Of a DNA stretch of 48,478 nucleotides, positions 1 to 8,404 are shown piece after piece. Location: contig JAKPNM010000136.1 in NCBI GenBank assembly GCA_029548395.1, forward strand, positions 1 through 48,478, read 5' to 3'. The translations under genes and the position numbers were made by a program. The stretch's first letter is position 1. Each line of letters starts with the position of its first letter. Under the pieces are notes generated by a model. The model was not told where the DNA came from. It did no database searches and saw nothing but the letters and a program-made list of their open reading frames with translations. This stretch comes from Bacillota bacterium. Its GTDB lineage: Bacteria > Bacillota > Clostridia > Christensenellales > Aristaeellaceae.

Positions 1-29
1 CGGGGGTTCGAATCCCTCTCTCTCCGCCA
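1..29 (+). tRNA. tRNA-Ser, 3' end only (partial)
   Basis: The window opens inside a tRNA. A T-arm with the loop TTCGAAT is followed by the 3' acceptor strand TCTCTCC, discriminator G and an encoded CCA at 27-29. The acceptor strand fits a 5' strand GGAGAGA, which is usual for Firmicute tRNA-Ser. The anticodon lies outside the window, so the isotype is an inference. Confidence 0.75.
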
Positions 30-48
30 TCCTCGCAAAGCCCGGCCT

Positions 49-139
49 GGAGAAGTACCCAAGCGGCCGAAGGGGCTCCCCTGCTAAGGGAGTAGTACGT
101 GAAAGCGTAGCCCGGGTTCAAATCCCGGCTTCTCCGCCA
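49..139 (+). tRNA. tRNA-Ser(GCT)
   Basis: This is a complete class II tRNA with a long variable arm. The acceptor stem pairs GGAGAAG (49-55) with CTTCTCC (129-135), the discriminator is G136 and CCA is encoded at 137-139. The anticodon loop reads CTGCTAA, giving anticodon GCT, which decodes AGC/AGU serine codons. The T-loop is TTCAAAT. It lies 19 nt after the preceding serine tRNA, so the two are probably cotranscribed. Confidence 0.96.
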
Positions 140-140
140 A

Positions 141-178
141 AAGCCCGAGAAATCAACACTTCTCAGGCTTTTATTTTT
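141..178 (+). terminator. Rho-independent terminator of the tRNA-Ser cluster
   Basis: The stem pairs AAGCCCGAGAA with TTCTCAGGCTT around a short loop, with one C/A mismatch. It is followed directly by the T-rich run TTTATTTTTGT. It begins 1 nt after the tRNA CCA end. Confidence 0.85.
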
Positions 179-251
179 GTCTTTACACTTTGAAAAATAT
201 CGGCAAGTATCAAAAAATATTAATCTACTGCCTACGCTGCTGCCTACAAAA

Positions 252-437
252 TCAACCAGGCTTCAACGCGTCCAGGGCCTCTTTCGCGTCTTTGAGGTCC
301 GGGTGTTTGTAGCGCTGCTGCACCTTGTGCGTTTTCTGGCGGAGCACTTTGGCGATGACAGACGGGGCCGCTCCCTGGTCCAGCTCCAGCTTGGTGCCGG
401 TGGTATGCCTGCAAGAGTACGGAGGCAGCCGCCTGGA
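252..437 (-). pseudogene. tyrosine recombinase (integrase) C-terminal remnant
   Basis: The minus strand in this frame reads about 61 residues with the hallmarks of the tyrosine recombinase C-terminus. It has CRHTTGTKLELDQG (box II Arg, with His following), then VIAKVLRQKTHKVQQRYKH, which carries the conserved His and nucleophile Tyr, and it ends in a normal stop at 252-254. The frame is closed by a TGA (438-440) immediately upstream, the same codon that ends the permease gene. All of the N-terminal and most of the catalytic domain are therefore missing. It points towards the tRNA-Ser(GCT) 3' end, the usual arrangement for an integrase beside its attachment tRNA, so it is probably the scar of an old integrative element. 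Confidence 0.8.
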
Positions 438-2231
438 TCACAATGGTTTGCGCCCGTGAGCATTTCGCAGGGCGTTAAATTCCTGACGGATAGCCTGATC
501 CTTTTCCGCCTCGGCAGGATCGGACAGGCGTTTTTCCTCGGCAGCCCTGGCTTCGGCTTGCCGTTTTATTTCCGCCTGATAGGCTTCCTCGCCTTCCTCC
601 AGGCGAATCTTTTCTTCAGCAGGGATGTACTGCCGCCCCTCAGCCGCAGCGGCAGCCTTCTGGTCGGCCACAATGGCCTCATGGTCAAACTTGCTGAACT
701 TTTCTACGTTCATCAGCAGAAAGGCAAAGAAAATGACGGCATAGCACAGTGTTTCGCCGCCGATGAAGATCCATGGCATGGCGGCGCGGATGGCCTCGGA
801 AGAAATGTTGGTGGAGGAATAGCCCATGTTGGACAGCACAATGTTCAGGATGCCGGTGGCGACGCCCGTCATGCCCGCCATGATTGCGCCGTAGACGGTC
901 ATGGACAGGCCGTCGGTACGGTCGCCGTGAATGGCCTCCTGGTGGTCCAGCACATCCGCCATCAAAGCCATCGACAGGTACATGGCGGGGGTAGAACCCA
1001 AGGCTTTGATCACGAAGGACGCAAACACAATCATTTGATTGGCGGGAGCGATCAGACCCAGCAGGCCGCCCGCCACAGCCAGACACGCGCCACCCAGGAT
1101 GGCTTTGCCCTTGCCGATCTTATTGGACAGCGGCAGGGCGATCACCATGCCCAGCGCTGTGGGAATGGCGCCGATAATCGCCAGGAGACCGGAAATGTTT
1201 CCGCCATTGGCAATGGTGTAGTTGCCGTTGGCGTCGGTGAACATGGCCTGGCAGAAGTACAGTTGGCTCACGTTCTTGATCATGCCGCCCAGCTGGTAGC
1301 AAAAAAAGAACGCCATCATGATGATCCAAAACTTGTCGGAAAAGCAGATTTTTGCCTGCCGGCCGATGGGCAGGGCCTTCTTCACAGAGGCTTCACTGCC
1401 CTGAGCCATGCTTTCTTCCGTGACGCGCTCCCGAGTGAACATGAATTCCAGCAGCGCGCCCAGCACCGTGACCGCTATCAGCACGATCACGAACACCTTC
1501 CAGTGGTTATAGGAAGCCGCAGCATCATAAATCGCTGAGCCGTTGGCGTCCACATAATATTGCACCGCGCCCGTTTCGCTCAAAACGGGCGTCCCTTTGC
1601 CGCTCATGTCATACACGAACAAAAGCGACAGGAAGAATGGCATGATCATGGTGGACAAACCCATGGCGGCAAGGATCGCAGCGTTGCTGAGCGTGGCCAG
1701 CAGGGAGCGGTCCTTGCTGTTGCGGGTGGATAAGTTCACCAGGGCGGCGTGGGGCGTGTAGTACATGGGATAGGCGATGGCAAACCACAGGTTGTAGCCG
1801 ATGGCGATGCACACCAGGGCCAAGGACTGGCCGGAAACATTGATGGTATCCGTAGCCAGGGGTGAGATGACAAACAGGATCAGCAGCGCCAGAAAAGAGA
1901 TTGGCACGGAAATGAGCAGCAGAGGCCTTGCCTTGCCCGCGCGGGAGGAGCTCCTGTCCATCAGCCGCCCCACGATGATGTTGCCCAGCACCACGAAAAT
2001 TACGGACACCACCGGCAGCCATTTGAGAAATTCGCTTGCCCAGGAGTTGATGTTCAGCACGTCCGTCATGTACTTGTTGAAGTAATTGGCCAGCACGGAG
2101 TTGGCAACCATCGCCAGGGTAGGCCCCAGCAGATAGCCAATCACGCCCTCCGGAATCAGCGTGACGTTGGATTTTTTAATCAGACTGGGCAATTTATCAA
2201 ATACACTGTTCCTTGCTGTGGTATGTCCCAT
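438..2231 (-). CDS. GPH-family (MFS) sugar:cation symporter
   Basis: This 597-residue membrane protein resembles the glycoside-pentoside-hexuronide:cation symporter family (MelB/XynP type). About 12 hydrophobic segments span residues 30-500. A family-typical cytoplasmic loop, GRLMDRSSSRAGKARP, lies near residues 87-102 and contains the conserved Asp and Arg/Lys pattern. Residues 515-597 form a highly charged Glu/Lys/Ala-rich tail, likely a coiled coil, which is longer than in MelB. The start at 2231 is preceded by AAGGAAGGA. It is the last gene of the fucose-type operon, so L-fucose, L-rhamnose or a related glycoside is the probable substrate. The exact sugar is inferred from context only. 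Its stop abuts the integrase remnant, so the native C-terminus may have been altered. Confidence 0.85.
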   Translation of the reverse strand: MGHTTARNSVFDKLPSLIKKSNVTLIPEGVIGYLLGPTLAMVANSVLANYFNKYMTDVLNINSWASEFLKWLPVVSVIFVVLGNIIVGRLMDRSSSRAGKARPLLLISVPISFLALLILFVISPLATDTINVSGQSLALVCIAIGYNLWFAIAYPMYYTPHAALVNLSTRNSKDRSLLATLSNAAILAAMGLSTMIMPFFLSLLFVYDMSGKGTPVLSETGAVQYYVDANGSAIYDAAASYNHWKVFVIVLIAVTVLGALLEFMFTRERVTEESMAQGSEASVKKALPIGRQAKICFSDKFWIIMMAFFFCYQLGGMIKNVSQLYFCQAMFTDANGNYTIANGGNISGLLAIIGAIPTALGMVIALPLSNKIGKGKAILGGACLAVAGGLLGLIAPANQMIVFASFVIKALGSTPAMYLSMALMADVLDHQEAIHGDRTDGLSMTVYGAIMAGMTGVATGILNIVLSNMGYSSTNISSEAIRAAMPWIFIGGETLCYAVIFFAFLLMNVEKFSKFDHEAIVADQKAAAAAEGRQYIPAEEKIRLEEGEEAYQAEIKRQAEARAAEEKRLSDPAEAEKDQAIRQEFNALRNAHGRKPL

Positions 2232-2407
2232 GAGATCCTTCCTTTCCTGTGTTTGCGAGTCTTCTTTGCCGCATGCCTCAACACAAATGCCCCCACATCA
2301 CAATGATGGCCCCAAGGGCAAAATCGATATACATGAGATATGTGCGCCACAGCGGAGGTTTATATGACTTCCGCTTGCACAGACATTTCCCCTCCTTGCA
2401 TGTATCT

Positions 2408-2423
2408 ATGGTAAATCTACCAT
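2408..2423. promoter_or_regulatory. 16-bp palindrome upstream of the symporter
   Basis: ATGGTA-AATC-TACCAT is a perfect 6-bp inverted repeat about 180 nt upstream of the symporter start. It may be a regulator site, but no second copy supports this. The surrounding stretch 2232-2520 holds no convincing gene. It includes only a short hydrophobic reading frame (minus, about 2278-2340) that I do not recognise. Confidence 0.3.
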
Positions 2424-2520
2424 TAACATGAGCTTGATGGAACGTTCTCTGCGCAACTTGTCGAAAATCGTTCCTGTTTTGCAAAACCGGCGGGGTTTCC
2501 CCCGTTTAGTACATATTTAA

Positions 2521-3060
2521 TCAAAAAACTGCTGAAGATCCGCAGAAGAGACTCATACTGATAAGCGGTCTTGAACGGAGAGCCTTCCTTCCCGTCGCAG
2601 CGGGGAACAAACCAAGTGCAGGGCCAGATGGGTTCGTGCGTTCCATCAACGCGTCGGATACCTCGTCCTGCAGGTGAACGGTCCATCCCTCAGCAATCTG
2701 CAGCACGGGTCCCAACCCTCTGATCAAATTCATACGAATCACCGTGCAGGGCATTTCAGCCTTGATGGTCTTCCTCGTGATAGATGCCCTCTTCCATATG
2801 ACGCAGGATCTCGACCTCGTCAACGGATGCCACACGCATACCGAAATAGCTTTCCAGCATATCCTGATCCATGATGGAACCGGCAATGCCCATACACCGG
2901 AAACCGATCTGGAGGTAGGATTTGCCACGCATGGTCGTCACGGCAACAGCAGCGCGGCTAAAGCGCAGCAGCTTATCCTTAACGTCCTCCGGAATCCGGT
3001 TAAGCTGATCACGATCCTGAGCCTCAACAGGGGGCACGGATAAGGTGATGGAAACGCCTT
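2521..3060 (-). pseudogene. fucI: L-fucose isomerase, frameshifted and deleted remnant
   Basis: Three pieces of an L-fucose isomerase survive in different minus-strand frames. Piece one (about 3060-2760) reads IPEDVKDKLLRFSRAA, then GKSYLQIG, MGIAGSIMDQ, YFGMRVASVDEVEI and EEGIYHEE, matching the middle domain. Piece two (about 2755-2630, another frame) reads VLQIAEGWTVHLQDEVSDAL and ERTNP from near the C-terminus. Piece three (about 2625-2560, third frame) reads WPCTWFVPRCDGKEG. A functional FucI is about 590 residues. Here the N-terminal third, a large internal block and the C-terminal end are gone, and at least two frameshifts are present. It sits between the kinase and symporter of the operon, exactly where an isomerase is expected. 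Confidence 0.85.
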
Positions 3061-3083
3061 CCTTCTTTCAAAGTCCGAATATT

Positions 3084-4508
3084 TTATGTTGATTTGCCAA
3101 TGACTTCGCAGAAGATACGATATTTCTCATCCAGCGACTCGGCCTTCCGGGGATAATAGGCAGTAACTTTTTCCGTCCTGCGGATCAGTTTTCGTCCTTC
3201 AGCCACATCCTTGATCGCGCCCAGCGCTATCAGCTGAAGCATGATGTTGCCCAGAGCCGTTGCTTCCGCAGGCCCTGCAACCACAGGAAAACCCAGGGCA
3301 TCCGCGCTCGTCTGGCACAGAAAGGTATCCTTCGCGCCGCCACCCAGCAGATGAAGAAGCTCAAACTCTTTGCCGGTGTTCTCATGAATCTGCGCGATGG
3401 CGTTACGGTACTTCATTGAAAGGCTTTCGTAAATGCAACGTATCAGGGCGCCATCGGTCTGAGGAACTTCCTGGCCGGTTCTTTCGCAGTAAGCGCGTAT
3501 CTTCTCAGGCATACCGCCGGGCTGGGCGAATTCAGACGCATCAGGATCAATAAAGCAGACGAATGAAGGCTCTGTGCGAGCCAACTGTTCCATGTCGTTG
3601 TAGGAATACTCCCTGCCTTCTTCACGGAAATTTCTGCGGATTTCCTGGATCAGCCACAAACCGCTGATGTTTTTCAGGTAATTGATCTGATTGTTTGCGC
3701 CTATTTCATTGGACAGTTCATCCTCCATGCTCCTGCGGGTAAGGATAGGCTTCTCCAGCTCACAGCCAATCAAAGACCAGGTGCCGCAGGACAGGAAGGC
3801 GGCTTCTCCGATGCCATCCCATGGCATGGCGGCAACAGCGCACTGCGTATCATGCCCGGCAGCCTTCACCACAGGGATTCCCTTATGCTCGCCGCATACG
3901 GTTGCGCAGTCCACGATTTCAGGGAAAAAGGCGGCGGGAAAAGGCGTGAGGGCGGTAATGCCGTGATCCCAGTTGCCGGTGAGAGGATTGACCATCTGAG
4001 AAGTGGACGCAATGGTCTTGTCCACCGTACGGCTTCCGCACAGCGCCCAGGCAAACAGATCCGGCATAAACAGCATGGTCTTGGATTTCAAAGACTTTCC
4101 GCTTTCAGCCATCAGCTGGAACAGGGTATTGATGGGCATAATCTGATTGCCGGTTGCCATATACAATTTTTCAGGAGAAATCCGCCTGAACGCCTTCTCC
4201 GGCACGCCCTTGGTTCTGGGATCCCGGTAGTTGACGGGCAGGCTCATCAAACAGCCATTTTCTGCAAGCAATCCGTAATCCACACCCCAGGTGTCGAAAG
4301 CCAGAGAATCCACCTTGCCGCACTTTTCAATGACTTTTCCCACTTCTTTAAGCAGCGTGAAGAAATCCCATGCAAGATGACCATTCTCGCGAATCGGCAC
4401 ATTGTCAAAACGGCGCAGTTCCTCGCAGGTGATCTTCTCGCCGTCAAACCGGCCAAGAATCGCCCTGCCGGCGGATGCGCCGAAGTCAAATGCCAATACG
4501 GTGCGCAT
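3084..4508 (-). CDS. L-rhamnulokinase / L-fuculokinase-type sugar kinase
   Basis: This 474-residue FGGY-family carbohydrate kinase is closest in pattern to RhaB. The N-terminal ATPase-fold signature is DFGASAGRAILG (residues 8-19), followed by the substrate-loop motif DTWGVDYGLL and the C-terminal nucleotide-binding GGGAKDTFLCQ. The length is typical for the family. It phosphorylates a deoxyketose (L-rhamnulose or L-fuculose) at O1 for cleavage by the adjacent aldolase. The gene starts 2 nt after the aldolase stop, with the ribosome binding site inside the aldolase's last codons, so the two are coupled. The fucI remnant downstream suggests the original substrate was L-fuculose, while the protein sequence itself looks RhaB-like, so I give no symbol. 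Confidence 0.88.
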   Translation of the reverse strand: MRTVLAFDFGASAGRAILGRFDGEKITCEELRRFDNVPIRENGHLAWDFFTLLKEVGKVIEKCGKVDSLAFDTWGVDYGLLAENGCLMSLPVNYRDPRTKGVPEKAFRRISPEKLYMATGNQIMPINTLFQLMAESGKSLKSKTMLFMPDLFAWALCGSRTVDKTIASTSQMVNPLTGNWDHGITALTPFPAAFFPEIVDCATVCGEHKGIPVVKAAGHDTQCAVAAMPWDGIGEAAFLSCGTWSLIGCELEKPILTRRSMEDELSNEIGANNQINYLKNISGLWLIQEIRRNFREEGREYSYNDMEQLARTEPSFVCFIDPDASEFAQPGGMPEKIRAYCERTGQEVPQTDGALIRCIYESLSMKYRNAIAQIHENTGKEFELLHLLGGGAKDTFLCQTSADALGFPVVAGPAEATALGNIMLQLIALGAIKDVAEGRKLIRRTEKVTAYYPRKAESLDEKYRIFCEVIGKST

Positions 4509-4510
4509 GA

Positions 4511-5224
4511 TTACTCCTCCTTTTTATGAAGGAGGGGATCCTCGGGATTGAACACCTTATAGCCGGGGTGGCGTCCGGTGATGCGGTAGAAGCTTCTCAG
4601 ATCGATGAGTTTCTGGATATTGGGACGGCTGATATCAACGCTGCCGCCCAGGATGACGGCATTGATCGTGATCTTCGCCCACAGTTCCAGGCTTTCCATA
4701 CGGTAAAACGCGGTGATCACATCACTGCCAACAGCCAAGGCGCCGTGGTTTTCCAGCAGCATCACGTCATGCTCGTCCAGATAAGGTTCGATGGCGTCGG
4801 GGACTTCAGATGTGGAGGGAGTGCCATAGGGGGTCAGCGGCACGGAACCAATGGCAGCTACGTCCTCAATCATGTTGTACATGTCCATCGGCTTGTGTGC
4901 GCAGGCGAATCCAGTGGCTCCCGGGGGATGCGCGTGAATGACGCTCCTCACATCCGGGCGCTTGTCGTAACAGCGCAGATGCATCTTGATCTCGCTGGAA
5001 ACGCGCAAGCCGGAAGCCGCTTCAATGACCCTGCCCTTGCGGTCAACGCGAACCAGCTTTTCGGGAGTGATGAAGGATTTGCTCATCCCGGTGGGAGTGG
5101 CCAGAATGGTGTCGTCATCCAGCAAAGCGGAGACATTGCCGTCGTTTGCCGCAACCCAGCCCAGCTGCCACATCTTGTGGCAAACATCGCAAATCTGTTC
5201 CTTGATTTCTGCAATATTGATCAA
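4511..5224 (-). CDS. class II aldolase (L-fuculose/rhamnulose-1-phosphate aldolase family)
   Basis: This 237-residue cytoplasmic zinc aldolase of the FucA/AraD/adducin family cleaves a 1-phosphorylated deoxyketose to DHAP and L-lactaldehyde. Visible motifs are the phosphate-binding NDGNVS near residue 28, TPTGMSKS, the SSE carrying the catalytic Glu near 75, the zinc ligands HAHPPG near 94-99, and ENHGALAVG with a third zinc His near 157. The start is a TTG at 5224, with AAGGAGGAG about 11 nt upstream. It is the first gene of the minus-strand operon aldolase, kinase, (fucI remnant), symporter. Confidence 0.9.
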   Translation of the reverse strand: MINIAEIKEQICDVCHKMWQLGWVAANDGNVSALLDDDTILATPTGMSKSFITPEKLVRVDRKGRVIEAASGLRVSSEIKMHLRCYDKRPDVRSVIHAHPPGATGFACAHKPMDMYNMIEDVAAIGSVPLTPYGTPSTSEVPDAIEPYLDEHDVMLLENHGALAVGSDVITAFYRMESLELWAKITINAVILGGSVDISRPNIQKLIDLRSFYRITGRHPGYKVFNPEDPLLHKKEE

Positions 5225-5748
5225 TGTGGATTTCTCCTCCTTCTGTTCCGGGAGTTGCCCGAAATGGGCGGCTTCCTGCTGTATCTTCCGCTTTCATCTG
5301 CCGTAAGATCCGTCAGACGGCTTGTCACGGAAGCGTTCGAATCGATCCTGTCGGTCGTGCCGCCACTGGCATTCAGCTTCATGAATGTCAATTCAAGTAT
5401 ACCATTGACCGTACATAAAATCCTGATTTTGAGGGCAATAAAGAGCAGGGGCGATCGCACTCATGGCCGCCAGGTAAATGATGGAGTTCCAGCCGCACTC
5501 CTTCCACACGTCCTGCTCTTCAGACAGGTAGCTTTTCACATCCTCATGCAACAGACCAATTGCGTGCTCCAGGCTGCCATTGCGACCGATCCAAAAGGAA
5601 ATGATGCGGTCATACTGCTCGCTCCTGTCGATATGCTGTACACAGTATACCAGAAAAAGCATGTCAAATGCACATGAGCGAACCTCCCATCGTGTGTTGC
5701 GCTTATGCCCCGTGCAATCCTGTAAGTGCCATCTTTTGTATGCATCCC
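5225..5748 (-). pseudogene. decayed region with an LplB-like sugar ABC permease remnant
   Basis: There is no intact gene between the aldolase and the sulfatase promoter. On the minus strand, about 5554-5438, the reading frame gives VWKECGWNSIIYLAAMSAI followed by APALY. This matches the conserved segment of LplB-type CUT1 permeases that precedes the EAA loop. The usual EAA/IDGA continuation is absent, since the frame runs into unrelated residues and stops at 5393. Nothing else in the stretch is recognisable. It is best read as a leftover of a sugar transporter gene. Confidence 0.6.
5396..5404 (-). promoter_or_regulatory. possible extended -10 promoter of the fucose-type operon
   Basis: The minus strand carries TGGTATACT, an extended -10 box, about 170 nt upstream of the aldolase start. 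No good -35 hexamer is visible at the right distance, so this is tentative. Confidence 0.3.
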
Positions 5749-5777
5749 TTGACACCCCGGCCCGGCTTCCCTATCAT
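5749..5777 (+). promoter_or_regulatory. sigma-A-type promoter of the sulfatase gene
   Basis: A consensus -35 box TTGACA (5749-5754) is followed after exactly 17 nt by TATCAT (5772-5777). The sulfatase start lies 35 nt further on. Confidence 0.75.
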
Positions 5778-5812
5778 CCTGAGTAAATCAACAAGCAAAG
5801 GCAGGTGTGCGT

Positions 5813-7294
5813 ATGCCGCGCCAGATGATTTGGATCATGACCGATACCACGGGTTACAACATGGTGGGATGCTATGGCTTCCCGCAGATGAACACACCCC
5901 ACATGGATGACATCGCCCGCCACGGCGTGCGGTTTGAGCGGGCGTATACCTGCCAGCCTGTGTGCGGGCCGGCGCGCTCGGCGCTGTTTACCGGCCTGTA
6001 CCCGCACAGCAATGGCAGCTGGGGCAACAGCATGCCGCTGGGCGCGGATGTCAAGACGCTGGGCCAGCGGCTGTCTGCGGACGGCGTGGCCTGCGGGTAC
6101 ATTGGCAAGTGGCATCTGGACGGCGGGGATTATTTCGGCAACGGCATCTGCCCCGATGGCTGGGACCCGGACTATTGGTATGACATGAAAAACTACCTGG
6201 ACGAGCTGAGCGATGCGGACAAGCTGCTGTCCCGCACGGCCGACCCCCTAATAACGCCCATTGCCGAGGAGTTTACCTTCGGCTACCGCGTCACGCAGCG
6301 GGCGCTGAAGTTTATAGAAGCGCACCGCGACAAGGATTTTTTCCTGGTTGTGTCCTATGACGAGCCGCACGACCCCGGCCTGTGCCCGGAGCCGTATGCC
6401 TCCATGTATCGGGATGTGGAGCTGCCCAAGAACGCCGCGCATTTTGATACCCTGAAAGGCAAGCCGCTGCTGCAAAAGCTGTGGGGCGAACGCAACATGG
6501 GCGAAGAGGCCATGCAGCGGCCCATCAAATTCGTGCGGCTGCTGGGCTGCAACAGCTACGCCGATGACCTGATCGGCCGTGTGATGACCGCCGCGCGCAC
6601 GCAGGCGCCCGATGCGCTCAAGCTGTTCACCTCCGACCACGGCGACGCCATGGACGCGCACCGGCTGTATGCCAAGGGGCCCTGCATCTATGACGAAATC
6701 GCGCGCGTGCCGCTGATGATGGAAGGCCCGGGCATTACGGCGGGCACGGTATACCCGCACACGGTCTCGCACATCGACCTGCCCGCCACGGTGCTGGACT
6801 GGTTCAAGCTGGCGCGGCCGGTCATGCTGGAGGGGCGCAGCCTGCTGGCGCAAGCCAGGGATGTCACGTTGCCGACCGGACGCCCGGCCTTTGTGGAATT
6901 TGCGCGCTATGAAATCAACCATGACGGCTTTGGCGGCTTCCAGCCTATGCGCGCGGTCGTGACTGATACCTGGCGGCTGGCGCTGCACCTGGTGGATACC
7001 GATGAACTGTATAATATAGAGGATGACCCGCATTGCATGCACAACCGCATCAACGACCCCGCCTGCGCGGACATCCGCAACCAGCTGCACGACAGCATCC
7101 TGGACTGGATGAACGAAACGCGCGATCCCTTCCGGGGCTACCAATGGCAAGCGCGGCCGTGGCGGCCGGACAAAAAGCCCAGCTGGAACGTGGACGACTA
7201 CATCCGCCATCGCGAAAATGACCCTGGCGAGTACCGGCAGAAGGATTACAGCACCGGCCTGCCCATAGTAACGGCGACGTGGCGCAGAGGATAA
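5813..7294 (+). CDS. formylglycine-dependent sulfatase (Cys type)
   Basis: This is an arylsulfatase-superfamily enzyme of about 493 residues. The N-terminal metal-binding segment carries the Asp of MTDTTG, and the signature is CGPAR (C-x-P-x-R) followed by SALFTGLYPHSNG. The first Cys of that signature, near residue 51, would be converted to formylglycine. Further motifs are GKWHLDGG and SDHGDAMDAH for the metal and sulfate site. No signal peptide is visible, so it probably acts inside the cell on imported sulfated sugars. ATG 5813 is preferred over GTG 5807 because it lies 7 nt after GCAGG. The gene is convergent with its likely activator, the anaerobic maturase, 21 nt away. The substrate is not evident; a mucin- or fucoidan-derived sugar would suit the fucose context. 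Confidence 0.92.
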   Translation: MPRQMIWIMTDTTGYNMVGCYGFPQMNTPHMDDIARHGVRFERAYTCQPVCGPARSALFTGLYPHSNGSWGNSMPLGADVKTLGQRLSADGVACGYIGKWHLDGGDYFGNGICPDGWDPDYWYDMKNYLDELSDADKLLSRTADPLITPIAEEFTFGYRVTQRALKFIEAHRDKDFFLVVSYDEPHDPGLCPEPYASMYRDVELPKNAAHFDTLKGKPLLQKLWGERNMGEEAMQRPIKFVRLLGCNSYADDLIGRVMTAARTQAPDALKLFTSDHGDAMDAHRLYAKGPCIYDEIARVPLMMEGPGITAGTVYPHTVSHIDLPATVLDWFKLARPVMLEGRSLLAQARDVTLPTGRPAFVEFARYEINHDGFGGFQPMRAVVTDTWRLALHLVDTDELYNIEDDPHCMHNRINDPACADIRNQLHDSILDWMNETRDPFRGYQWQARPWRPDKKPSWNVDDYIRHRENDPGEYRQKDYSTGLPIVTATWRRG

Positions 7295-7315
7295 GCGCCC
7301 ATAGCCCGGCTGATA

Positions 7316-8404
7316 TCAAGTTATTTTAGTCATGCGCGCGATGCGCTGTAAATCCGGCATCGCTTCGGGAAAAAACATTTGGTATGCCTGGCAAAAGCGG
7401 TGCAGGCCCTGCGCGCGCTCACGGCGGCAGCCGTTGCGGCACAGCGCATACCATTCACACGCCCGGCAGGCATCAGGCACCGGCAGGCTGTCCTGTATGA
7501 ACCGCCGGGCGATTTCGCTTTTGACCAGGCGCGCAAAGGATTCGGTTTTCAGGCTGCCCAGCTTCCACTCATCCAGCGCATAAAAGTCGCAGGGGTAGGC
7601 GCTCAGGTCGCTCTCCACTGTAAAGCCGCAAACACAATGACCCTGCATGGAGCAGGTATCCGGCGCGAAACCGCGCAGCATGCGCACCCAGTTGTCGTAC
7701 CAGCGCACCGATACATACTGCCCGCGGTCAATGGCCTGCACATAGCGCCGGAAGGTGCCGCGCAGGAATGTCAAAAACGCCTCGCTGCTCACCGACCAGG
7801 GGCCGGTTTCGCCGTTCAGGCCGTCCAGGCACGCGATAAACTGCAGATATTTATAGGGCGCCAGGGCATCCCATACGCGGTCGGGCTGCCCGGCCACGGG
7901 CCGGGACACCACGCACAGGATATTGACATCCACACCGGCCTTTTGCAGCCGCTTCATGGTATTTTGAACGCGCGCATGCGTGCCCTGCCCGTGCGCGTCG
8001 GAGCGCAGCGCGTCGTGCAGCCTCTGGTCGCCATCCATGGACACGCCCAGCAAAAAATTGTGCCGCTTGAAAAACGCAATCAGCTCATCGCTCAGGTCAT
8101 AGCCATTGGTTTGCAGCGCGCAGCGCACCTCCAGCCCCCGGGTGTTGTGGCGCCGGACGGACTGCGCAAAGGCCTCAAAATAGGGAAGCCCGGCCAGCGT
8201 GGGCTCACCCCCCTGGAACACGAAACTGACAAAGCCCTCAGCATACACAAACGCGCGCCGCACCAGGGCGTCGGCGTCCGCCGCCGTCATGTCAGGGCGC
8301 ACACCGGCATCGCGGTTTTGCATTTCATCCACATAAAAGCAGTACCGGCAGCGCATGTTGCAGCGGCCGGACGCTGGCTTGATCAAGACCGTCAGCGGCG
8401 GCAT
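7316..8404 (-). CDS. anaerobic sulfatase-maturating enzyme (radical SAM/SPASM)
   Basis: This 362-residue protein follows the clostridial anSME pattern throughout. The radical SAM cluster motif is CNMRCRYC (Cys15, Cys19, Cys22), with FQGGEPTLAG for SAM binding, then LQTNG and GVSMDG. The C-terminal SPASM region has CSMQGHC, YPCDFY (with the conserved Asp), CRACEWYALC, a further Cys in NGC, and FCQAY, enough ligands for two auxiliary Fe-S clusters. It oxidises the Cys of the sulfatase C-x-P-x-R motif to formylglycine without oxygen, so it should activate the neighbouring sulfatase. Its ATG overlaps the stop of a 32-codon upstream frame (TGATG), so it is probably translated by coupling. Confidence 0.93.
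   Translation of the reverse strand: MPPLTVLIKPASGRCNMRCRYCFYVDEMQNRDAGVRPDMTAADADALVRRAFVYAEGFVSFVFQGGEPTLAGLPYFEAFAQSVRRHNTRGLEVRCALQTNGYDLSDELIAFFKRHNFLLGVSMDGDQRLHDALRSDAHGQGTHARVQNTMKRLQKAGVDVNILCVVSRPVAGQPDRVWDALAPYKYLQFIACLDGLNGETGPWSVSSEAFLTFLRGTFRRYVQAIDRGQYVSVRWYDNWVRMLRGFAPDTCSMQGHCVCGFTVESDLSAYPCDFYALDEWKLGSLKTESFARLVKSEIARRFIQDSLPVPDACRACEWYALCRNGCRRERAQGLHRFCQAYQMFFPEAMPDLQRIARMTKIT

Noticed and set aside
177-1538. Long plus-strand open frame (453 codons) opposite the symporter
   Set aside because: It is antisense to a convincing 12-TM transporter, shows His/Gln/Arg-rich low-complexity composition and has no recognisable motif. It is a shadow of high GC.
2278-2340. Short hydrophobic minus-strand frame (TYLMYIDFALGAIIVMW) before the symporter
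   Set aside because: It looks like a single membrane helix but lacks a start codon with a ribosome binding site and any recognised family. It could equally be a leftover of decay.
5221-5460. Minus-strand frame of 79 codons upstream of the aldolase
   Set aside because: No motif, no ribosome binding site, and it overlaps the permease remnant in another frame.
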